DNA from: Planctomycetota bacterium
Lineage (GTDB): Bacteria > Planctomycetota > Phycisphaerae > WQYP01
Reading direction: 5' to 3'
DNA: 36,565 bases
Assembly: GCA_021809365.1 (NCBI GenBank)
Contig: JAKBAC010000015.1
Coordinates: forward strand, 1-36,565
Position numbers and translations under genes: made by a program. Position 1 is the stretch's first letter; each line of letters begins with the position of its first letter. Shown piece by piece: positions 32,186 to 36,565 of the stretch. The notes below the pieces were generated by a model. The model was not told where the DNA came from, did not search any database, and worked only from the letters and a program-made list of their open reading frames with translations.

Positions 32186-34978
32186 ATGGCCAAAAAGAAA
32201 TCATCCGCGTCCGCACTTACGCCTATTGCTTCCGTCAAGCATAAGGACACGCGGAAAAATATCCCCACGGAGGAACTGCGTGACTTTGTCGTCGCTGATG
32301 AGCAATCGCCCAAATCGGTGCTTTACCCGCGTAACCCGGAACTTGATCCGCAACTGGTCTGGCAGGGCAAAGACCAGCAGGATGCCAAACCGCTGGAAAT
32401 CCCGGTCGTTCCTATTTACATTCAGGAAAAAATTCATCCACAGGCCATTATTGAAGACTTCCGGCGCAGTGTGGAAAAGGATGTGAAAAAAAACTCCGAC
32501 GACTTAGGCGGCCTGTTTGCCGATTTCAACGGCCTGCCCGCGGACTTCGACCAGAGAGTTGATTTTTATCACCATGATGGGCACTGGTCCAACCGCATGA
32601 TTCTGGGCGATTCATTGATGGTGATGAGTTCTCTGGCGGAAAAGGAGGGCCTCAAGGGCAAGGTCCAGATGATTTATTTTGATCCGCCCTACGGAATAAA
32701 ATTCGGTTCCAATTGGCAGGTCTCCACCCGCAAGCGCGACGTGAAGGATGGCAAAGCGGAAGATATGGTCCGCCAGCCGGAACAGATCAAAGCCTTTCGC
32801 GATACCTATGAACTCGGTATTCATTCCTATCTGGCCTATCTGCGTGACCGCCTGGTGACAGCCCGTGAACTGCTGACCGAAAGCGGCAGCATCTTTCTGC
32901 AGATCGGCGATCAGAATGTGCATCTGGTGCGCTGCCTGCTGGATGAGGTGTTCGGGGCGGAAAATTTTGTCACCGACATAGCATATGCCAAGACTACCGG
33001 ATTTTCCGGGCTCTACCTGTCATCCGTGTGCGATTATATTCTTTGGTATGGTAAAAGCCGAGATAGCCTCAAACACCACGCCCTTTACCGAGAGAAATCA
33101 GCCGGTGAGGAGGGCGCGGCAAAATACCGCGAGGCCTCATCAATCAGCTCCCTTGCCAGCCTGCCGATTGCGCATTCCGTGCTTGCAACGACCGATCAGG
33201 TTACTTCCCAGGGTGCTACGGCTGCGGCAGATGGGAGCCTGTCCTTCGCGGGCCGGAATTGGGCACCTCCGGCAGGCTTACATTGGAAAACAACAGTGCG
33301 TGGAATGGAGCGACTTGGTGCCTGTAGCCGTTTGGTGGTGGAGGGAGAATCTCTTAGGTTCGTTCGCCTCATTTCAGACTTTCCCGTGTTTCCGATAACG
33401 AACGTATGGCTCGACATCGGCGGTGTACAAAGCCGGACTGACCCGAAGGTGTACGTTGTCCAAACTGCGGTCGAGGCGGTAAAACGTTGCCTCCTCATGA
33501 CCACCGACCCCGGTGATCTGGTGCTTGATCCCACCTGCGGCAGTGGCACCACCGCTTATGTCGCCGAGCAATGGGGCCGCCGATGGATCACCACCGATAC
33601 CAGCCGCGTGGCCCTGACTCTGGCCCGCACCCGCATCATGTCCGCGCGTTATCCCTATTACATTCTGGCTGATTCGCCCGAAGGCATCGCCAAAGAGGCG
33701 GAAGTGGCCGGAAAATTTCCGCCGTCGCCATTACCAAAAACCGATGGCGACCCGCGTAAGGGATTTGTCTATAAGCGTGTGCCGCATGTCACACTCAAAG
33801 CCATTGCCAACAATGAAGAAATTGATGTCATCCATGCCAAATGGCAGCAGCAGTTGGAACCGCTGAGGGCCAAACTCAACGCTGTGCTGAAACAAAAATG
33901 GGAAGAATGGGAAATTCCGCGGTCCGCCGAAGACAAATGGCCCGCCGAGGCCAAAAAGATACACAGCCAATGGTGGGAACTTCGCCGTGAACGGCAAAGG
34001 GAAATCGACGCCTCCATCGCCCGCAAGGCGGATATGGAAACGCTGTATGACCAGCCATTCGAAGAAAATAAAAAAGTCCGCGTCAGCGGTCCATTTACCG
34101 TGGAAAGCCTGTCGCCGCACCGCACCATCACCGTGCGGGAAAAGGTAAAGCAGGCCACCGTGCCCAATGAATATGGCACCACGCTGCGCGTATTGGGCAC
34201 CGATAAATTCGGCCAGATGATTCTTGATAATCTGCGCACCGCCGGTGTGCAGAACACCCGCAAAGCCGAGCGGCTTAAATTTGATTCCCTGGCCGCTTAT
34301 GCCGGGCAATGGATTCATGCCGAGGGAAAATATACCGATGCCGACGGCAAGGAAAAGCGGGCCGCGATCTGTATTGGGCCGGAGCACGGCACCGTAGGCC
34401 CGGAACTCATCAAAGAAGCTGCCAAGGAGGCGGTGCAGGGTGTCGGCTTCGACCTGCTGATTGTCTGCGGCTTCGCCTTTGACCCGCACGTCAGCGAGGA
34501 ATCCAAACGCTATGGCAAATTGATGGTGCTGCCCACCCGCATCAATCCTGATCTGGCCATGGGCGATTTATTGAAAAAAACCGGGGCGGGGAATCTGTTC
34601 ATGGTTTTCGGCGAACCGGACATCGCCATTGATAAATTGGCTGACGGCCAGGTGCGCATTGAACTCAAGGGCCTGGACGTATACGACCCAACCACCGGCG
34701 AAATCCGCCCCAGCAGCACCGATGACATTGCCTGCTGGTTTATCGACACCAATTACAACGATGAAAGTTTTTTCGTCCGCCACGCCTATTTTACCGGTGC
34801 CGGCGAACCTTATGAAAAACTCAAGCGTGCCCTGCGTGCCGAAGTCGATGAAGCCGCCTGGTCCGCCCTCTACGCCACCCGCAGCCGGGCATTCGACAAA
34901 CCATCAACCGGAAAAATCGCCATCAAAGTAATCAACCACTACGGCGACGAAGTGCTGAAAGTATGCACCGTGCGATAA
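32186..34978 (+). CDS. Site-specific DNA methyltransferase (type III-like Mod, beta class)
   Basis: The 930-residue protein is the modification half of the restriction system. Catalytic motif IV DPPYG (166-170, in MIYFDPPYGIKFGS) comes before the AdoMet-binding motif I (LVLDPTCGSGTTAYVAEQWG, around 448), the order of beta-class amino-methyltransferases. The region between, plus residues 180-440, should hold the target-recognition domain, and it differs in composition from the flanks. The long C-terminal half (about 480-930) contains a helical linker (EWEIPRSAEDKWP) and a domain with QVRIELKGLDVYDPTTGEI, shared with large Mod proteins that pair with 1000-residue Res subunits. It likely methylates adenine or cytosine at the sites Res cuts. 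It is encoded 5.2 kb downstream of res instead of adjacent to it. Confidence 0.9.
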   Translation: MAKKKSSASALTPIASVKHKDTRKNIPTEELRDFVVADEQSPKSVLYPRNPELDPQLVWQGKDQQDAKPLEIPVVPIYIQEKIHPQAIIEDFRRSVEKDVKKNSDDLGGLFADFNGLPADFDQRVDFYHHDGHWSNRMILGDSLMVMSSLAEKEGLKGKVQMIYFDPPYGIKFGSNWQVSTRKRDVKDGKAEDMVRQPEQIKAFRDTYELGIHSYLAYLRDRLVTARELLTESGSIFLQIGDQNVHLVRCLLDEVFGAENFVTDIAYAKTTGFSGLYLSSVCDYILWYGKSRDSLKHHALYREKSAGEEGAAKYREASSISSLASLPIAHSVLATTDQVTSQGATAAADGSLSFAGRNWAPPAGLHWKTTVRGMERLGACSRLVVEGESLRFVRLISDFPVFPITNVWLDIGGVQSRTDPKVYVVQTAVEAVKRCLLMTTDPGDLVLDPTCGSGTTAYVAEQWGRRWITTDTSRVALTLARTRIMSARYPYYILADSPEGIAKEAEVAGKFPPSPLPKTDGDPRKGFVYKRVPHVTLKAIANNEEIDVIHAKWQQQLEPLRAKLNAVLKQKWEEWEIPRSAEDKWPAEAKKIHSQWWELRRERQREIDASIARKADMETLYDQPFEENKKVRVSGPFTVESLSPHRTITVREKVKQATVPNEYGTTLRVLGTDKFGQMILDNLRTAGVQNTRKAERLKFDSLAAYAGQWIHAEGKYTDADGKEKRAAICIGPEHGTVGPELIKEAAKEAVQGVGFDLLIVCGFAFDPHVSEESKRYGKLMVLPTRINPDLAMGDLLKKTGAGNLFMVFGEPDIAIDKLADGQVRIELKGLDVYDPTTGEIRPSSTDDIACWFIDTNYNDESFFVRHAYFTGAGEPYEKLKRALRAEVDEAAWSALYATRSRAFDKPSTGKIAIKVINHYGDEVLKVCTVR

Positions 34979-35194
34979 AGCCGCCACTGCGAGTCGTGCC
35001 GGGCCTGTGGCAGATTCTGCCAGGTCTCTCAAGGCCAAATCCTTAACTTTTTAGCGCTGTTGCGCATTATCCCTCTTACTGCCACCCTATAGCCTTCCCG
35101 ATGAATAGTTCAGACCCGCTGAACAATGTTCTTTGACAAATGAATAACATGCCGCCACAGTGATCGCGGAAAAGGATCCTGAACGGAAACCCGT
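34979..35194. other. Gene-free flank after mod
   Basis: No gene is seen. Two small perfect hairpins are present: TGGCAG-ATT-CTGCCA around 35009-35023 and GTTCAG-ACCCG-CTGAAC at 35108-35124. The first resembles the GG(C)GGAA(C/T)CTGCCACA end of the acs-tail repeats only in a short word. Either hairpin could act as a terminator for mod, but neither has a U tract. Confidence 0.35.
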
Positions 35195-35309
35195 TGCCCG
35201 TCACTCGTTGAGTGCCCGTGTGTTTCGTTGCTCGCTGCTCGTTAAGCGCAGCGTTTCGTTGTTCGTTGTAGCCAACAGCTCGCGCCCATTCCGCGCCCAA
35301 AAAGCCTTC

Positions 35310-35471
35310 TAACTCCTATCTCCTAACTTCTAAATGCTGGCGGCCACAGCCGCCCCAAAACATCTTGGGCATCAAGGGCAACCTGAACCAAACCCGCTAA
35401 AATCAACGCTCCCATCAACTTGCCCAACTTGGGCAACTTGCCCCCCGAACGTGGGCATCTTGGGCAACTTG
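35310..35471 (+). repeat. Long repeat unit A (TTGGGCA version)
   Basis: The unit runs CTAACTCCTATCTCC, TTCTAAATGCTGGCGGCC, ACAGCCGCCCCAAAACATC, then words of the TTGGGCA/TTGCCCAA type. GGCGGC-CACA-GCCGCC forms a small hairpin. A second unit about 213 bases downstream shares the frame but uses a different complementary word pair. Confidence 0.7.
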
Positions 35472-35519
35472 AAATTCATAAAGTCTTCTAACTCCTATTC
35501 TCCTAACTCCTCGTCCACC

Positions 35520-35694
35520 TCCTATCTCCTAACTCCTCAATTCTAAATGCTGGCGGCCACAGCCGCCCCAAAACATCTTGAGCATCTGGAGCACCTTGAG
35601 CCAAACCCGCTAAAATCAACGCTCCTATCCACATGCTCAACTTGAGCACCTTGCCCCCCTAACTTGAGCACCTTGCCCCCTAACTTGAGCACCT
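35520..35694 (+). repeat. Long repeat unit B (TTGAGCA version)
   Basis: This copy of unit A keeps TTCTAAATGCTGGCGGCC, ACAGCCGCCCCAAAACATC and AAACCCGCTAAAATCAACGC. Every TTGGGCA is TTGAGCA and its complementary partner TTGCCCAA is TGCTCAA, so both halves of the potential pairing have changed together. It then repeats CTTGAGCACCTTGCCCCC in tandem about three times. Confidence 0.7.
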
Positions 35695-36391
35695 TGGTCG
35701 CCGCAGCGACAGCTCAACCCCGTTGTTCGTTGCTCGTTGCTCATTGAGCGCAGCGTTTCGTTGAAACGTGTCGTTGTGGTAAATACCGTAGTCATATACC
35801 AACCTCTGTGGCCTCTGTGATCTCTGTGGCTTCCCGTCGTTCCATCGTCGTATCTTTGTGTCGTTGTGTCGTTGTGGTAAATACCGTCGTCGTCCCGCCC
35901 CTTTGCGGGTCACCCCATTGATCGTCGCCCGGTCGTCGCCTCCCTAAAGCGCGGCGAGGCCGCCTCGCCCGCTAAACATCAGGTCACAATCTTTTACCTC
36001 GTGGTAAATATCGTGGTCGTCGTCGCGTCGCATCTCTGTGATCTCTGTGACCTCTGTGGCTACTCGCCGTCGTTCCCTCCGCTCCCCTCCGTTACCTCGT
36101 GGTTAATTCCGTCGTGGTCGTCGTCGCCGCCCCTTTGCGGTTAAACCCGTTGTTCGTCGCTCGTCGCTCGTTGAAGCGCAGCGTTTCGTTGAAGCGTGTC
36201 GTTCCATCGTCGTAACTTTGTGTCGTTGTGTCGTTGTGGTAAATACCGTCGTCGCATCCCAACCTCTGTGATCCCTGTGCCCTCTCTGTGGCTACTCGTC
36301 GTCGTTCCCTCCGTTTACCTCCGTTGCCTCGTGGTAAATTCCGTCGTCGTCGCCGTAGCGACAGTGTCGTTGCTCGTTACTCGTTGTAGAG

Positions 36392-36443
36392 ATGTGCTCC
36401 ACTGTTCAACTCTCTCCTTTCTCCTGCTCTGCGGCAACGGGTG
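36392..36443. repeat. Right-hand copy of the repeat found at 81-127
   Basis: It reads GTGCTCCACTGTTC, then a pyrimidine-rich insert, CTCCTGCTCTGCGGC and ACGGGTG. It matches the segment upstream of deoC, showing that this repeat family is spread across the region and not confined to one locus. Confidence 0.5.
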
Positions 36444-36462
36444 TAACTCCTATTGTTGGCGA

Positions 36463-36565
36463 TCAGGCGGCGCGTTGCGTCCAATAGTCTTCCACCAAAC
36501 CTGCATAATCCAAACAACGCAGTGCGGTCATATGTTCCGCCCTCTCAACGCGCCAGCGGCAGGAG
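36463..36565 (-). CDS. Possible C-terminal end of a gene cut by the window edge
   Basis: Reading the reverse strand from the edge, an open frame of 33 codons (SCRWRVERAEHMTALRCLDY..., ending YWTQRAA) runs to TGA at 36463-36465. Its codon pattern is reasonable for coding sequence. The RWRVERA start is vaguely like the end of some transposases, but no family is recognised, and the piece is too short to be sure it is coding. Confidence 0.3.
   Translation of the reverse strand, partial: SCRWRVERAEHMTALRCLDYAGLVEDYWTQRAA

Larger units (their letters stand above)
35195..36440. repeat. 1.2-kb gene-free region built from degenerate short-word repeats
   Basis: Few stretches here are unique. Words recur with small changes: GTGGTAAATACCGTCGTCG-like at about 35776, 35874, 36001, 36100, 36236 and 36331; CTCTGTGATCTCTGTGG-like at about 35803, 36031 and 36262; TCGTTGCTCGTTGCTCGTTG with GCGCAGCGTTTCGTTG at about 35225, 35722, 36152 and 36366; and CTAACTCCTATCTCC-like at about 35310, 35490 and 35520. 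There is no constant repeat/spacer pattern, so it is not CRISPR, and no open frame has coding character. It is probably a decaying family of intergenic repeats. Confidence 0.7.

Noticed and set aside
35195..36440. CRISPR array or integron attC array
   Set aside because: The repeated words vary in length, order and spacing, there is no constant repeat with unique spacers, and no cas or integrase gene is present.

Overview
The window looks like a chromosomal segment of a moderately GC-rich Gram-negative bacterium, most likely a planctomycete (possibly Phycisphaerae). The assignment is an inference. It rests on a tail-anchored Ser/Thr kinase with a DMG in place of DFG, a dnaA gene standing alone between accA and acs rather than beside dnaN, a Tat-exported GH2 enzyme, a mix of genes with and without Shine-Dalgarno sites, and TATAAT/TATGAT boxes close to start codons. 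No rRNA or tRNA gene, CRISPR array or complete insertion sequence was seen.

Region 1 (1-23317) is mostly ordinary housekeeping sequence: deoC and a nucleotide-sugar epimerase; a Ser/Thr kinase; a 166-bp MITE-like inverted-repeat element squeezed between two convergent stop codons; a Trm112-type small protein; an ArsR regulator with its own operator; pstB; a secreted GH2 glycosidase; a DUF481 outer-membrane protein; accA; dnaA; acs; a TlpA-like thioredoxin; a lipoprotein zinc peptidase coupled to a TerC transporter; and priA. It is interrupted once by an AAA/DUF4143 ATPase gene with a perfect sigma-70 promoter. This gene lies between two ~271-bp direct repeats that contain the 3' end of acs.

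Region 2 (about 23650-34978) is a defence island. It opens with a dead REP-associated transposase fragment and a perfect 56-bp palindrome. A type III-like restriction subunit (res) and its adenine/cytosine methyltransferase (mod) form the outer shell, separated by about 5 kb. Between them lie an AAA ATPase plus DUF4276 (Toprim-like) pair, a SatD-like protein plus DUF3307 membrane protein pair, and a class III nucleotidyl-cyclase-like protein. Two sets of short direct repeats are nested (R2 - AAA - DUF4276 - R1 - SatD - DUF3307 - R1' - R2'), so the island seems to have been built by successive insertion. R2 carries a GTGATA-N17-TATGAT promoter. Tandem CAACC-N6-GGTTG palindromes sit between SatD, which has a C-terminal HTH, and the DUF3307 gene. 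The SatD/DUF3307 pair, with a second cyclase-like protein next to it, is the best candidate here for an undescribed nucleotide-signalling defence system.

Region 3 (34979-36462) has no gene and is packed with degenerate short-word repeats, including two long units whose internal complementary words have changed together. A partial reverse-strand ORF may begin the next gene at the right edge. Functional statements come from motifs read by eye; no database search was run.
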